A DNA stretch of 64,000 nucleotides from Emergencia sp. (lineage in GTDB: Bacteria > Bacillota > Clostridia > Peptostreptococcales > Anaerovoracaceae), in contig JALEOD010000042.1 of assembly GCA_022767345.1 (NCBI GenBank), forward strand, positions 1 through 64,000, written 5' to 3'. The notes under the pieces are model-generated. The model was not told the DNA's origin. It ran no database searches and worked only from the letters and a program-made list of their open reading frames with translations. Position numbers and translations under genes: made by a program. This document shows positions 35,643 to 44,847 of the stretch, one piece after another (positions within the stretch are counted from its first letter, which is position 1; each line of letters starts with the position of its first letter).

Positions 35643-36932
35643 TTAAATATCTAATAACCCTTTTTTATACAGCTGCTGAATTGACTTAATCACACCGAAC
35701 TTTGAGTGTTCGTAGGTAAGCCCCCCCTGGAAATACACGATATACGGCTCGCGAATCGGTGCGTCTGCACTGAGCTCGATGGAGGATCCTTGTACAAAAG
35801 CGCCTGCGGCCATAACAACATCAGATTCATAACCCGGCATGGCCCAAGGCACCGGTGTCACGTGGGCGTCGATAGGCGCAGCAGCCTGAATTCCCTCACA
35901 AAATGCAACCACAGCCTCAGGTGAACCCAGCTTTACCGACTGAATGATGTCGCTGCGGCTGTCAGAAACTCCTGGTCTGATGTCAAATCCCAGCATTTCA
36001 TAGGCTTTTGCGCAAAGCATAGCGCCTTTTACCGCACCATTTACAACCTTTGGCGCCATGAAAAGCCCCTGGAGCACAGAACGGGTCTGACCAAAAGTAA
36101 GGCCGCATTCAGCGCCGATTCCCGGACAGGTCATTCGGTAAGCTATCTTGTCAATTAAATCCTTGCGGCCGCAGACGTAGCCGCCGGTCAAAGCAAGGCC
36201 ACCGCCGGGATTTTTTATTAGAGAGCCTGCCATTACGTCAATTCCAACGTTTGTAGGCTCTTTTACATCAAGAAATTCGCCGTAGCAGTTATCTGCCATG
36301 CAGACGATGTCCGGATTGATTTTATGTACGAACTCTGCAACTTCTGCAATTTGGTTTACGGTAATAGAATTACGCCAACTATATCCCGTCGCTCTCTGAA
36401 TGGAAACCATTTTCGTCTTATCAGAGATGGTTTTTCCGAGGGTTTCAAGGTCGATGGAACCGTCCGCAAGGAGGTCAACCTGTTTATAGGTCACGCCGTA
36501 TTCTTTGAGGGAGCCCATTCCTTCACCGCGAATGCCGATGACTTCTTCCAAAGTGTCATAAGGGCCGCCGCTGCAGTAAATCAGTTCATCTCCGGGACGA
36601 AGAACCCCCATCAGCGTAATTGCAAGAGCATGGGTACCGTTTACGATAGTCGGGCGAACCAGCGCCGCCTCTGTTCCAAAAATCTCCGCATATACTTTTT
36701 CTACGGCTTCTCTGCCGGGATCGTCGTAACCGTATCCCGTATTCCAGGCGAAGTGCATGTCTGCTATTCTGTGATTTTGCAGGGCCGACAGCACTTTGTA
36801 CTGATTGTATGCCATGATATCATCAAGAGTCTGGTAGGAATCAGAAATCTCCCCCTCTGCCCTTTTTACAAGGTCTAAAACCCTTGGACTGATGCCGAAT
36901 TTTTCAATAAGTAGTTTGTCCGTGTAATTCAT
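35643..36932 (-). CDS. methionine gamma-lyase-related PLP enzyme (YnbB/aluminium resistance family)
   Basis: A 429-residue fold-type I PLP protein. Visible are RPTIVNGTHALAITLMGVLRPGD, SGGPYDTLEEVIG and the cofactor lysine block SLIKNPGGGLALTGGYVCG. Family members are annotated as aluminium resistance protein or methionine gamma-lyase family; the true reaction is not established. ATG 36932 follows GGAGAAT; upstream in-frame codons run through the promoter. ynbB next to miaA and mutSL is a common Firmicute arrangement. Confidence 0.88.
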   Translation of the reverse strand: MNYTDKLLIEKFGISPRVLDLVKRAEGEISDSYQTLDDIMAYNQYKVLSALQNHRIADMHFAWNTGYGYDDPGREAVEKVYAEIFGTEAALVRPTIVNGTHALAITLMGVLRPGDELIYCSGGPYDTLEEVIGIRGEGMGSLKEYGVTYKQVDLLADGSIDLETLGKTISDKTKMVSIQRATGYSWRNSITVNQIAEVAEFVHKINPDIVCMADNCYGEFLDVKEPTNVGIDVMAGSLIKNPGGGLALTGGYVCGRKDLIDKIAYRMTCPGIGAECGLTFGQTRSVLQGLFMAPKVVNGAVKGAMLCAKAYEMLGFDIRPGVSDSRSDIIQSVKLGSPEAVVAFCEGIQAAAPIDAHVTPVPWAMPGYESDVVMAAGAFVQGSSIELSADAPIREPYIVYFQGGLTYEHSKFGVIKSIQQLYKKGLLDI

Positions 36933-36959
36933 CTGTATTCTCCATTTATCACAATTAAA

Positions 36960-36987
36960 ATTATAAGCCTCTTTATCAGTTTGTAAA
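36960..36987 (-). promoter_or_regulatory. sigma-A-type promoter for the ynbB-like gene
   Basis: On the minus strand TTTACA (36982-36987), 16 bp, TATAAT (36960-36965). It makes the ynbB-VTT-FMN reductase group a unit separate from mutS-mutL-miaA-recombinase. A weak GCGCA/TGCGC hairpin at 37049-37067 lies between the two. Confidence 0.6.
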
Positions 36988-37073
36988 TCCCCTTGTACCA
37001 TTCTTCACAAAACTTTAAGATTTTCGACGCATTTGTGAAAGAATAATAGCGCAGAAAATCAGTGCGCAGCCTG

Positions 37074-38201
37074 TCACTTCTCAGTTCTCTCCTTTTCCCA
37101 TTCCATACCGCTTACCAAATCACGCTTTACGTTTTGTTTGTGCTGTGCGTAAAGCTGGGTCGTCGTTACCTGTTCGTGGTCCAAAAGAGCCGCCACATCG
37201 TAAATAGAATTACCTCTGCCAATCAGGCTGGTTGCTGCTGTCGCTCTCAGCTTATGAGGACTGTAGCCGGCTTTTGAAGTGGTTTTCAGGGCGATTGCGG
37301 TATATTTCTTTACCAGTTCCCGAATCTGTCTGTCCGTCATGCGGGTGCCCTGCAGAGAAAGAAACAAAGCGTCGCGATGTGCTTCGGATAAAGTTTCCTC
37401 ATCGGCTCTTTCGTTTGCCAGATAGTCTTCTACCACAGCAGTGACCGACTGGTTTAAAGGCATGATGGATTCCTTGCCCCGCTTTCTGTAAATTTTAAAC
37501 TCGCCGCGAGAAAAATTAAAGGACGAAACATTCAGCTGCTGCAGCTCGGAAAGTCTGAGTCCGTAGGTCAAAAACAACATCAAAATAGCTTTGTCCCTCT
37601 TTTTCGTCTTCTGCCAGTAGGAATAGGCGTGCTTGGTAAGACCGGTGCCGTTGGTTACTGCGTCCAGCATAATCATAACTTCATCATCCTGCAGCGCCTT
37701 GATTTCACGTTCTCCCGCTTTCGGTACGCGAATCGGATCAAAGCCGTCTGTAATATTTTTTTCAAGAAGCTGATCTCTGTAAAGGTGTTTAAACATCACG
37801 GATATAGAAGATTTCTTCCGGGCTAACGTCTTATTGTTGTTCTCATAAACGTAGATATTTTTGTCTGTCTCTACTTTATATTTTCTGCAATAATCCAGAT
37901 AGATGTTGATGTCAGCCGCCTTGATTTCAGCAAATTCCTTCAGGGTAATTTCAGAGGTTATCTCTGCCTTTGTCAAATCCGTCTCGGAAATGAGGTAATT
38001 GCAGAAAAATTTGATGTCGTGCAGATAAGCAAGCCTCGACATGGGCAGCACGTTGCCTTTCAGATAGATGAAAAAACTGCGCAAAAATCTGGGAAGCTCC
38101 CCTTCGATTTCTTCGCACTCCTGAAAAATCTGAGCCTCTTTCTTGACAATATTATCCGGTTTATCGCTTTTATTGTGAATCTTTATTTCTTTTCCAGCCA
38201 T
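37074..38201 (-). CDS. Xer-like tyrosine recombinase
   Basis: A 375-residue tyrosine recombinase with an N-terminal SAM-like DNA-binding domain and the catalytic set: Arg in TYGLRLSELQQL, HKLRATAATSL (His and Arg), His in LLDHEQ and Tyr in TTTQLYAQ. All are intact. It overlaps miaA by 19 bp and is in a DNA-repair/tRNA operon with no attachment repeats or phage genes, so I read it as a resident Xer-type enzyme and not an integrase of a mobile element. Whether it acts at dif cannot be told. Confidence 0.85.
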   Translation of the reverse strand: MAGKEIKIHNKSDKPDNIVKKEAQIFQECEEIEGELPRFLRSFFIYLKGNVLPMSRLAYLHDIKFFCNYLISETDLTKAEITSEITLKEFAEIKAADINIYLDYCRKYKVETDKNIYVYENNNKTLARKKSSISVMFKHLYRDQLLEKNITDGFDPIRVPKAGEREIKALQDDEVMIMLDAVTNGTGLTKHAYSYWQKTKKRDKAILMLFLTYGLRLSELQQLNVSSFNFSRGEFKIYRKRGKESIMPLNQSVTAVVEDYLANERADEETLSEAHRDALFLSLQGTRMTDRQIRELVKKYTAIALKTTSKAGYSPHKLRATAATSLIGRGNSIYDVAALLDHEQVTTTQLYAQHKQNVKRDLVSGMEWEKERTEK

Positions 38202-39109
38202 TTAAAAATCTCCTCAAGACAGCTTTCATCGCTGTCATATTCTGAAATGTTAAACCACTGCATATCTTCATATCGTTTAAACCAGGTCAGCTGCCGCTTG
38301 GCGTAGTGTCTGGTGTTTTTCTTAACTAAATCAACAGCTTCTGAAAGGTCGCAGCGGCCTTTCAAATAGCCGATGATTTCTTTATAACCGATGCCTTTCA
38401 TGGAAATATCGCTTTCGGCAAGACCTCTTTCCATCAGGCCTCTTACTTCCTCGCAAAGTCCCTGCTCCATGAGCATATCGACCCGCAGGTTAATTCTTTC
38501 ATAAAGCTGCTGTCTGTCTCTGGCAAGTCCGATTAGGCGGGCGCTGTAATCTGTCGTCCGCTTTAAATCCGTGGCAAAATCTTTGACTTTTTCGCCAAGT
38601 TCAGCCGCTTCGATGGCGCGAACCACCTTTTTGACGTTGTTGGGATGAATTCGTTCCGCCGCTTTTGGGTCTTTCTCCGCCAGCTTTTGGTGCAGATACA
38701 AAGGTCCAAAGTCTTCGGCCTCTTTATAAAGCCGGTCGCGAAAGTCACTATCTCCCGGCGGCGCACTGAAGTCCATATCGTAAAGAAGTGCGTTGAGATA
38801 AAGTCCCGTGCCCCCTGCAATGACAGGAGTTTTTCCCTTGGCAAAAATCTCCTCAATAGCATTTTTTGCCAGTTTTTGATATTTGGCGGCGGAAAAAGCC
38901 TCAGAAGGATCGATTTCATCGACCAGATAGTGTTTTACACGGCTTCTCTCCTCTGCCGTAGGTTTTGCACTGCCGATATCCATATACTTGTAAAGCTGCA
39001 TGGAATCGCAGGAAACCACTTCTCCGCCAATATGCAGGGCAGTTTCAATGGCATATTTAGTTTTTCCTACTGCGGTAGGCCCGCAGATTACGATGATTTC
39101 CCGTTTCAT
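38183..39109 (-). CDS. miaA: tRNA dimethylallyltransferase
   Basis: Transfers dimethylallyl to A37 of tRNAs reading UNN codons, 308 residues. It has the P-loop GPTAVGKTKYAIE, the family motifs DSMQLYKYMDIGSAKP and YLVDEIDPSEAFSAAKYQ, and KNTRHYAKRQLTWFKR near the end. It starts 5 bp after mutL ends and overlaps the recombinase gene. Confidence 0.96.
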   Translation of the reverse strand: MKREIIVICGPTAVGKTKYAIETALHIGGEVVSCDSMQLYKYMDIGSAKPTAEERSRVKHYLVDEIDPSEAFSAAKYQKLAKNAIEEIFAKGKTPVIAGGTGLYLNALLYDMDFSAPPGDSDFRDRLYKEAEDFGPLYLHQKLAEKDPKAAERIHPNNVKKVVRAIEAAELGEKVKDFATDLKRTTDYSARLIGLARDRQQLYERINLRVDMLMEQGLCEEVRGLMERGLAESDISMKGIGYKEIIGYLKGRCDLSEAVDLVKKNTRHYAKRQLTWFKRYEDMQWFNISEYDSDESCLEEIFKWLEKK

Positions 39110-39114
39110 AACAG

Positions 39115-41046
39115 TTACACTCTCTTAAACATCTTCTCAACTTCGTATTTTGAAAGCCTGATAAATGTCGGTCTTCCGTGGGGGCATGAGAAAGGATTCT
39201 TACATGCGGAAAGCTGTGTAATAAGCGCTTTCATCTCCTCCATGGAAAGCTTGTCATTGGCCTTTACGGCCGCTTTACAGGACTTTGTAATCAGTTTATT
39301 TATGACAACGGTGTTTAGCATCTTTGTACCATCAGAAACACTGTCGATAAATTCTTTCGCAAAATCTTCTGCCTCAGATATGGTCATAAAGGTTGGAATT
39401 TCCTTAATCACATAGGAATTCTGTCCGAATTCTTCAATGGTAAATCCCATGTCGGAAAGGCAATCAAGCCAGTCGTATTCATTTTCCTTGACAGCCAGAG
39501 GTACTTCCAGAAGAATCGGCGTTAAAATAGGCTGGCGCAGCTTTTCTCCCTCTAAATATTCGCCTACCAGCTTTTCATAGAAGACCCGCTCGTGGGCGGC
39601 ATGCTGGTCGATCAGGTAAAAATAATTGCCTTCCACTGCTGTAATATAGGTGCCGAAGATGGCGCCGGTTAAGGTCAGGGACTGAAAATCAAATGGCTCC
39701 ATGGCAGGAAGCGCAATGGAAATAGTCGGTTTCTGCGGCGTTTCGGATACTTCCTTCGGTATTTCAACCATTGGTTCTGAAGCAGCAGGCGGTGTTTCAT
39801 AAGGTACTTGTTCTTCTGCAACTCGCAGTGATTCTCGTCTGGTAGACAGTATCTGTTTTATGTCCACCTCAGCCTCGGGTGAGATTTTTCTTTTTGTTTC
39901 TGATTGTGATTCTAATTCTAATTCTAATTCTAATTTAGGTTCTGTTTTATACGCAGGAACTTCTTCAGCCTTTGGCTTTGCAATAGATACCTGCGTTTCC
40001 ACCGGGCGCGGCTCAGTCTTTGCCGGCGCTGCTTTAAAGATATTTTTCACCTCAGTAACGGCAGATTTTGTTCCCAGCGCCTGAATAATTCCCTCAGCAA
40101 CCAATCCGGTGATATCCTCTTCTCTGTCAAAACGCACTTCCTTTTTATTTGGGTGAATATTGACATCAAGGCTCGCCGGGTCTGTTTTAAGAAACAAAAA
40201 CGCCACAGGATATCTGCCGTCAAAGAGCCGCTCTCTGTAGCCTGCGGCAACACCCTTTTCGATGACTTTACTTGAAACCACTCTGCCGTTGACAAAGAAA
40301 ATCTGATTCTTTCGGTTTGTCCTTGACAGCGACGGTCTTGAAATGTATCCGCTAACCTGATTGCCGTCTTTCTCATATGATACAGGCACCAGGTCCCAGA
40401 ATTCACTGATTTTATAAACTGCTAAAATAGCTGCCAGCACGTCACCCTTTCCTGTAGTGGAAAAAACGATATTGCCGTTGTTAATAAAACGGAACTTAAC
40501 AGCAGGATAAGCAAGGGCGATTTGGGACATAAAGTCGATAATCTGTCCGCTTTCCGCGCCGTCAGATTTTAAAAACTTCCTGCGCGCAGGTGTATTGTAG
40601 AACAAATCGGTCACAATGATAGTCGTTCCATCAGGACAGCCTGTTCCGCTGTTTGCGATGACTTCACTGCCGTGAATCAGCAGTTTCACGCCCATTTTGG
40701 CGTTCTTTGTCTTGGTGATAAACTCAGTATGGGTAACCGCTGCAATGCTCGCCAGGGCTTCTCCCCGAAAACCCAGGGTTTCAATGGCGTCTAAATCTCC
40801 CACTGTGGAAATTTTACTGGTGGCATGGCGAAGGAATGCTGTTTCAACTTCTTCTCTTGCAATACCGCAGCCGTTGTCAGTGACACGAATATAAGTTTTT
40901 CCGCCGTTTTTGATCTCGACTACGATGGAATCTGCACCGGCGTCAATAGAGTTTTCCACCAGTTCCTTGATGATGGAAACCGGTCTTTCGATGACCTCTC
41001 CTGCGGCAATTTTATCAGCGATATTCTTTTCTAAAACTTTAATCAT
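39115..41046 (-). CDS. mutL: DNA mismatch repair protein MutL
   Basis: A 643-residue mismatch repair ATPase/endonuclease. The N-terminal GHKL ATPase has ELVENSIDAGAD, DNGCGI and GFRGEALASI. The C-terminal domain has the endonuclease motif DQHAAHERVFYE and CPHGRP, so it is the nicking type used by bacteria without MutH. The linker (about residues 340-440) is low complexity and contains a Leu-Glu run from a hexanucleotide repeat. Its start overlaps mutS by 8 bp, so the pair is translationally coupled. Confidence 0.97.
   Translation of the reverse strand: MIKVLEKNIADKIAAGEVIERPVSIIKELVENSIDAGADSIVVEIKNGGKTYIRVTDNGCGIAREEVETAFLRHATSKISTVGDLDAIETLGFRGEALASIAAVTHTEFITKTKNAKMGVKLLIHGSEVIANSGTGCPDGTTIIVTDLFYNTPARRKFLKSDGAESGQIIDFMSQIALAYPAVKFRFINNGNIVFSTTGKGDVLAAILAVYKISEFWDLVPVSYEKDGNQVSGYISRPSLSRTNRKNQIFFVNGRVVSSKVIEKGVAAGYRERLFDGRYPVAFLFLKTDPASLDVNIHPNKKEVRFDREEDITGLVAEGIIQALGTKSAVTEVKNIFKAAPAKTEPRPVETQVSIAKPKAEEVPAYKTEPKLELELELESQSETKRKISPEAEVDIKQILSTRRESLRVAEEQVPYETPPAASEPMVEIPKEVSETPQKPTISIALPAMEPFDFQSLTLTGAIFGTYITAVEGNYFYLIDQHAAHERVFYEKLVGEYLEGEKLRQPILTPILLEVPLAVKENEYDWLDCLSDMGFTIEEFGQNSYVIKEIPTFMTISEAEDFAKEFIDSVSDGTKMLNTVVINKLITKSCKAAVKANDKLSMEEMKALITQLSACKNPFSCPHGRPTFIRLSKYEVEKMFKRV
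39911..39934 (+). repeat. hexanucleotide tandem repeat inside mutL
   Basis: Four perfect tandem copies of TCTAAT, encoding four Leu-Glu pairs on the minus strand in the mutL linker. Copy-number change would stay in frame. Confidence 0.9.
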
Positions 41047-43672
41047 GGATTGCTTCCTTTAATTCTTCTAAAATTCCGATGGCCTGAGATGGTGTAATTT
41101 CCATTAAATTCAGCTTGCGAATCCGCTCAACTACAGGATTCGGCCCCGGCGTAAAGAAGGAAATCTGCTCTTCAACGGAAGATGCCGCAGGCTCTTTTTC
41201 GCCGGTCTGTGCATATGTGCATGGTGAAATTTCAATACCGCCAGCTTCCAGCTGCTCCAGCTTTCTCTGGGCATTTTCAAGAAGAACGCCCGGCACCCCT
41301 GCCAGTTTCGCAACGTGGATACCGTAGCTTCTGCTGGCAGAGCCGCGCACGATTTTATGTAAAAATACGATGTTTCCGTTTTCTTCTGAAACGTCCACAT
41401 TGAGATTGCGGACACCATGAATCTGCTCTTCCAGAGCCGTCAGCTCGTGATAATGGGTCGCAAAGAGGGTTCTGATATGTGTCGTTTCATTACAGAGGTA
41501 ATCCACAGCCGCCCATGCGATGGAAAGCCCGTCGTAGGTGCTGGTCCCTCTGCCGATTTCATCGAGAATAATCAGGCTGCGCTCTTTGGAACAACTGAGG
41601 ATATAGGCAAGCTCGCTCATCTCCACAAAGAATGTGGACTGCCCCTGTGCCAGATTGTCAGATGCGCCGATTCTGGTAAAAATTCTGTCTACCACACCGA
41701 TTTTTGCGTATTCACATGGGACAAAGCAGCCCGCCTGTGCCATCAGCACAATCAAAGCAGTCTGCCGCATATAGGTGGATTTACCTGCCATGTTAGGTCC
41801 TGTAATCACCAGCATGCTGGTATCGGTGTTATTTAAATAAGTATCGTTGGACACGAACATGCCGTCAGTAATCATCTGTTCGATGACTGGATGTCTGCCC
41901 TTTTCTATCTGGAGCTCATAGCTTTCGTCGATAATCGGTTTTACATAGCCCAGTTTATTGCTGACACTGGAAAAACTGCAGAGAACGTCAAGCTGCGCAA
42001 TGGCCTGGGAAGTCAGCTGAATTTCCTTGATATAGGTTTGGATTTTATTTCTGATTTCCGTAAAAAGCTCATATTCCAGCTGATTAATTTTCGTCTCAGC
42101 GTTAAGCACCAGATTTTCCATTTCTTTCAGCTCCGGTGTAATATACCGTTCGTTGTTGACAAGGGTCTGCTTGCGGATATAGTCCTCCGGAACCAGCGCC
42201 GCGTTAGCCTTTGTTACATCGATATAATAGCCGAAAACCTTGTTAAAACCTACTTTTAAAGTACGAATGCCCGTTCGCTCCCGCTCGGCATTTTCAAGGT
42301 TTGCAATCCACTGCTTGCCGTCCTTGATGGAGAATTTAATATCGTCAAGCTCTTTGGAATAGCCTTCTTTTATCAGCCCGCCATCTTTGATGGTAAAAGG
42401 CGCGTCTTCCCTGACAGCGCTCTCTATGAGGATGTATATTTCTTCTAAATCACAAATTTGTTGGGAAAGCTGCTGCAGCAGTGCTGAGTCCACATACTGC
42501 AGGCTGTCTTTGATTTCAGGCAGCACAAAAACCGAACTTTTCAGCGCTATCATGTCCTTGCCGTTGGCATTGCCCGACGCGATTCTTCCTGCAAGCCGCT
42601 CAAAGTCATAGACCTGTTTCAGCGCTTCCCGCAGGTTATTCTCTAAAATCGGCTGCTCCGAAAGTTCCTCCACCGCGTCAAGACGCAGGTTGATTTCGGC
42701 GGCATTGTTCAAAGGTTCTCTCAGCCACTGCTTCAGTTTACGGCATCCCATAGCAGTTGCTGTCTTGTCCAAAACACCAAGGAGCGAGCCCTGGACTCTT
42801 TTATCATATAATGTCTCTGTAATTTCAAGGTTTCTAAGTGTCGCCTTGTCGAGAGACATGTGCTTTCCTATTTCATAAAAGCGGCACTGTGTCAGCTGTG
42901 AAAGGTTTTGCTTCTGCGTTTCCAGCAGGTATGCAAGCAGTGCTCCTAGAGATAACACACATAAATCTCTTCCCGAAAGTCCCAGACTTGTCAGGGAAAC
43001 CTGGCTGAATTGCGCCTTAATTACGTCCTCAGCGGCTTTTTGCGCATAGTAGGACTCATTCCTTGCAAAGACAAAAGCACCGGTGACAGCCTTAATTTCA
43101 TCGCAGTCAATGACGGACTGCGCGCCTTCGTTTATCATGATTTCTTTTGCGTCGATTTTGGCAAGCTCGTTGAGCATGTTCTGCGCAAGGTTCAGTCCGG
43201 AAATCTCTTCCGTGGTGTAAAGCTCTCCCGTTGAAATGTCACAGTAAGAAATAGACATGCCCTTCTTGTCCAAATATACTGAAGCCAGATAGTTATTTTC
43301 GTTTTCCTTGAGCATAGTCTGGGAAGTCACTGTACCCGGCGTAACAATCTGTATTACTTCGCGTTTTACAATGCCTTTGGCCGCCGCAGGATCTTCCACC
43401 TGCTCGCAAATGGCTACTTTGTAGCCTTTTTCCACAAGCCGCGCGATATAAGTGTCCGCAGAGTGAAACGGCACGCCGCACATAGGGGCTCTTTCCTCCT
43501 GCCCGCAGTTCTTTCCTGTCAGGGTCAGTTCCAGTTCTCTGGATGCGGTCTTTGCGTCGTCGAAAAACATCTCGTAAAAATCGCCCAATCTAAAAAAGAG
43601 AATACAATCCTGATATTCTGCCTTGATTTCCATATATTGCTGCATCATTGGTGATAGCTTGTTTTTTGCCAT
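41039..43672 (-). CDS. mutS: DNA mismatch repair protein MutS
   Basis: Mismatch recognition ATPase, 877 residues. The N-terminal mismatch-binding FYEMFFDDA segment carries the Phe-x-Glu, and the ATPase shows TGPNMAGKSTYMRQ (Walker A) and LIILDEIGRGTSTYDGLSIAWA (Walker B). It starts 7 bp after the last small DUF3791-like gene, with AAAGGGAG before ATG, and no separate promoter is evident in that gap. It overlaps mutL. Confidence 0.97.
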   Translation of the reverse strand: MAKNKLSPMMQQYMEIKAEYQDCILFFRLGDFYEMFFDDAKTASRELELTLTGKNCGQEERAPMCGVPFHSADTYIARLVEKGYKVAICEQVEDPAAAKGIVKREVIQIVTPGTVTSQTMLKENENNYLASVYLDKKGMSISYCDISTGELYTTEEISGLNLAQNMLNELAKIDAKEIMINEGAQSVIDCDEIKAVTGAFVFARNESYYAQKAAEDVIKAQFSQVSLTSLGLSGRDLCVLSLGALLAYLLETQKQNLSQLTQCRFYEIGKHMSLDKATLRNLEITETLYDKRVQGSLLGVLDKTATAMGCRKLKQWLREPLNNAAEINLRLDAVEELSEQPILENNLREALKQVYDFERLAGRIASGNANGKDMIALKSSVFVLPEIKDSLQYVDSALLQQLSQQICDLEEIYILIESAVREDAPFTIKDGGLIKEGYSKELDDIKFSIKDGKQWIANLENAERERTGIRTLKVGFNKVFGYYIDVTKANAALVPEDYIRKQTLVNNERYITPELKEMENLVLNAETKINQLEYELFTEIRNKIQTYIKEIQLTSQAIAQLDVLCSFSSVSNKLGYVKPIIDESYELQIEKGRHPVIEQMITDGMFVSNDTYLNNTDTSMLVITGPNMAGKSTYMRQTALIVLMAQAGCFVPCEYAKIGVVDRIFTRIGASDNLAQGQSTFFVEMSELAYILSCSKERSLIILDEIGRGTSTYDGLSIAWAAVDYLCNETTHIRTLFATHYHELTALEEQIHGVRNLNVDVSEENGNIVFLHKIVRGSASRSYGIHVAKLAGVPGVLLENAQRKLEQLEAGGIEISPCTYAQTGEKEPAASSVEEQISFFTPGPNPVVERIRKLNLMEITPSQAIGILEELKEAIHD

Positions 43673-43679
43673 GAAAGTA

Positions 43680-43883
43680 TTACTCCCTTTTCTTATCTTT
43701 TTTATGTTTCATCTCTTCTAAATATAGCCCGAAAATATATAACGGGGATTGTCCATAGAGTCCCGTTTCGTCGTCGGCAAGCAGCGCCCCTGTGTTCGAC
43801 ATATAAAAAACCTCATTGCTGGACATTCCGATATGATGACTGTAAAATTCAATGCAGAAAGTTTGAAAAGACAGCTTACTCAT
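43680..43883 (-). CDS. small DUF3791-like protein, third copy
   Basis: A 67-residue protein starting MSKLSFQTFCIEFYSHHIG, which resembles the FCIE helical start of DUF3791 proteins; the tail is Lys-rich. Family membership is a weak inference. The frame opens earlier at 43904; I chose ATG 43883 because it leaves an 8 bp overlap with the gene before it and fits family starts. Last gene of the four-gene DUF3990 operon, 7 bp before mutS. Confidence 0.6.
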   Translation of the reverse strand: MSKLSFQTFCIEFYSHHIGMSSNEVFYMSNTGALLADDETGLYGQSPLYIFGLYLEEMKHKKDKKRE

Positions 43884-44106
43884 AAAATTTCTCTGAATTT
43901 TCATTTACTTTTTCAAAATATAAATCCTCTGCCAAATACTGATCGCTCATGCAGTGCATGTCGGAAACACCTTCACTTAGCAGCTCATAAGTCTTTGAAT
44001 GATAAAAAAACGATAAGGCTTCAAGCTTTGTTATATTTGAAAGTGCTGCAAAGCGGCTGATCACACGAACATATTTCATTTGCAGCAAAATTGGATTTGC
44101 ATTCAT
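43876..44106 (-). CDS. small DUF3791-like protein, second copy
   Basis: A 76-residue protein with MNANPILLQMKYVRVISRFA and FYHSKTYELLSEGVSDMHCMSDQYLAEDL. This short helical protein type recurs beside DUF3990 genes in Clostridia. Its ATG overlaps the DUF3990 stop by 4 bp, and its end overlaps the next small gene. It could be an antitoxin or accessory subunit; no DNA-binding motif is obvious. Confidence 0.72.
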   Translation of the reverse strand: MNANPILLQMKYVRVISRFAALSNITKLEALSFFYHSKTYELLSEGVSDMHCMSDQYLAEDLYFEKVNENSEKFYE

Positions 44107-44576
44107 ATCAAAGCGCTCCTTTCAAATTTTAAGCATTTTTCTATCATCTCTTGGTTTCTAAAACAAATTTGCAGATTCGGTTCTTCAAATTTCAGACGTT
44201 TCAGAGCTTCAGTTTTGTCAATTAAACCATCGAAATAAAGCTCCACTGTATTGAATACTTTATCATTGGCAACACCGCCGATTACCATGTCATAATCGGA
44301 CTGATCCTGCCCATTTCTGCATTCTAAAATAAAGTCCAGCCAGGATTCAGAATAACTTTCAAATCTCAATATCTTGAATTGCTGACTTTCTGCCTCACAA
44401 AATTGATACTGGTTGAGAATGGCCCTTTGACCGCGCCGTTTAAATTTCTGACACCAGTTTTCAGCCTGCGTCAGAATCGGTGTCGTATAAAACCCCTTTC
44501 CAAAATCCACATTCAATCTGGAAAACTGAATATCAGGGTATTGAATTTCTGTATTAGAACCATGGTATAAAATCAT
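44103..44576 (-). CDS. DUF3990 protein, ADP-ribosyltransferase-like
   Basis: A 157-residue protein beginning ILYHGSNTEI and continuing DFGKGFYTTPILTQAENW. The early His after Tyr and the FGKGFYTT block match the His and Tyr motifs of H-Y-E type ADP-ribosyltransferase folds, and DUF3990 proteins share this start. The third catalytic position may lie in the C-terminal LQICFRNQEMIEK, but no clear Glu motif is seen. It overlaps small genes by 4 bp on each side, as in toxin-antitoxin operons. Target and toxicity are unknown. Confidence 0.8.
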   Translation of the reverse strand: MILYHGSNTEIQYPDIQFSRLNVDFGKGFYTTPILTQAENWCQKFKRRGQRAILNQYQFCEAESQQFKILRFESYSESWLDFILECRNGQDQSDYDMVIGGVANDKVFNTVELYFDGLIDKTEALKRLKFEEPNLQICFRNQEMIEKCLKFERSALI

Positions 44577-44818
44577 ATTTTTATTCCCTTTTCATTCAAG
44601 AGTGACAGAATGTCTTCTAAAATATATTCTTTGCTCTGGGTATGAAGAATCGGGTAATTTGGGATAATGTAGCTGTAAAGGATATCACTGTTTTCCGTAA
44701 AGGCCTTAAATACTCGCTGGCTGCCTACGCGTAGTTTCTTTGCCAGATTTTCAACACAAAATACAGCAAATTCAAGTTCCTCTTGGCTGATGTCATGTTC
44801 TTTTTCTACAGACGCCAT
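44573..44818 (-). CDS. DUF3791 protein, first copy
   Basis: An 81-residue helical protein with FAVFCVENLAKKLRVGSQRVFKAF and the family C-terminal LHTQSKEYILEDI. Start ATG 44818 has GGAGATGAGG upstream. It is the first gene of the operon and overlaps the DUF3990 gene by 4 bp (ATGA). It is the best candidate for a partner or antitoxin of the DUF3990 protein. Confidence 0.8.
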   Translation of the reverse strand: MASVEKEHDISQEELEFAVFCVENLAKKLRVGSQRVFKAFTENSDILYSYIIPNYPILHTQSKEYILEDILSLLNEKGIKI

Positions 44819-44847
44819 TTCCTCATCTCCATTTCCTATAATACTTA

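Noticed and set aside
37074..38201. Integrase marking an integrated element
   Set aside because: The gene overlaps miaA in a conserved repair operon, with no direct repeats, phage genes or tRNA target nearby.
38645..39415. A 256-codon plus-strand ORF across miaA and mutL
   Set aside because: Antisense to two conserved genes, with no ribosome site or family resemblance.
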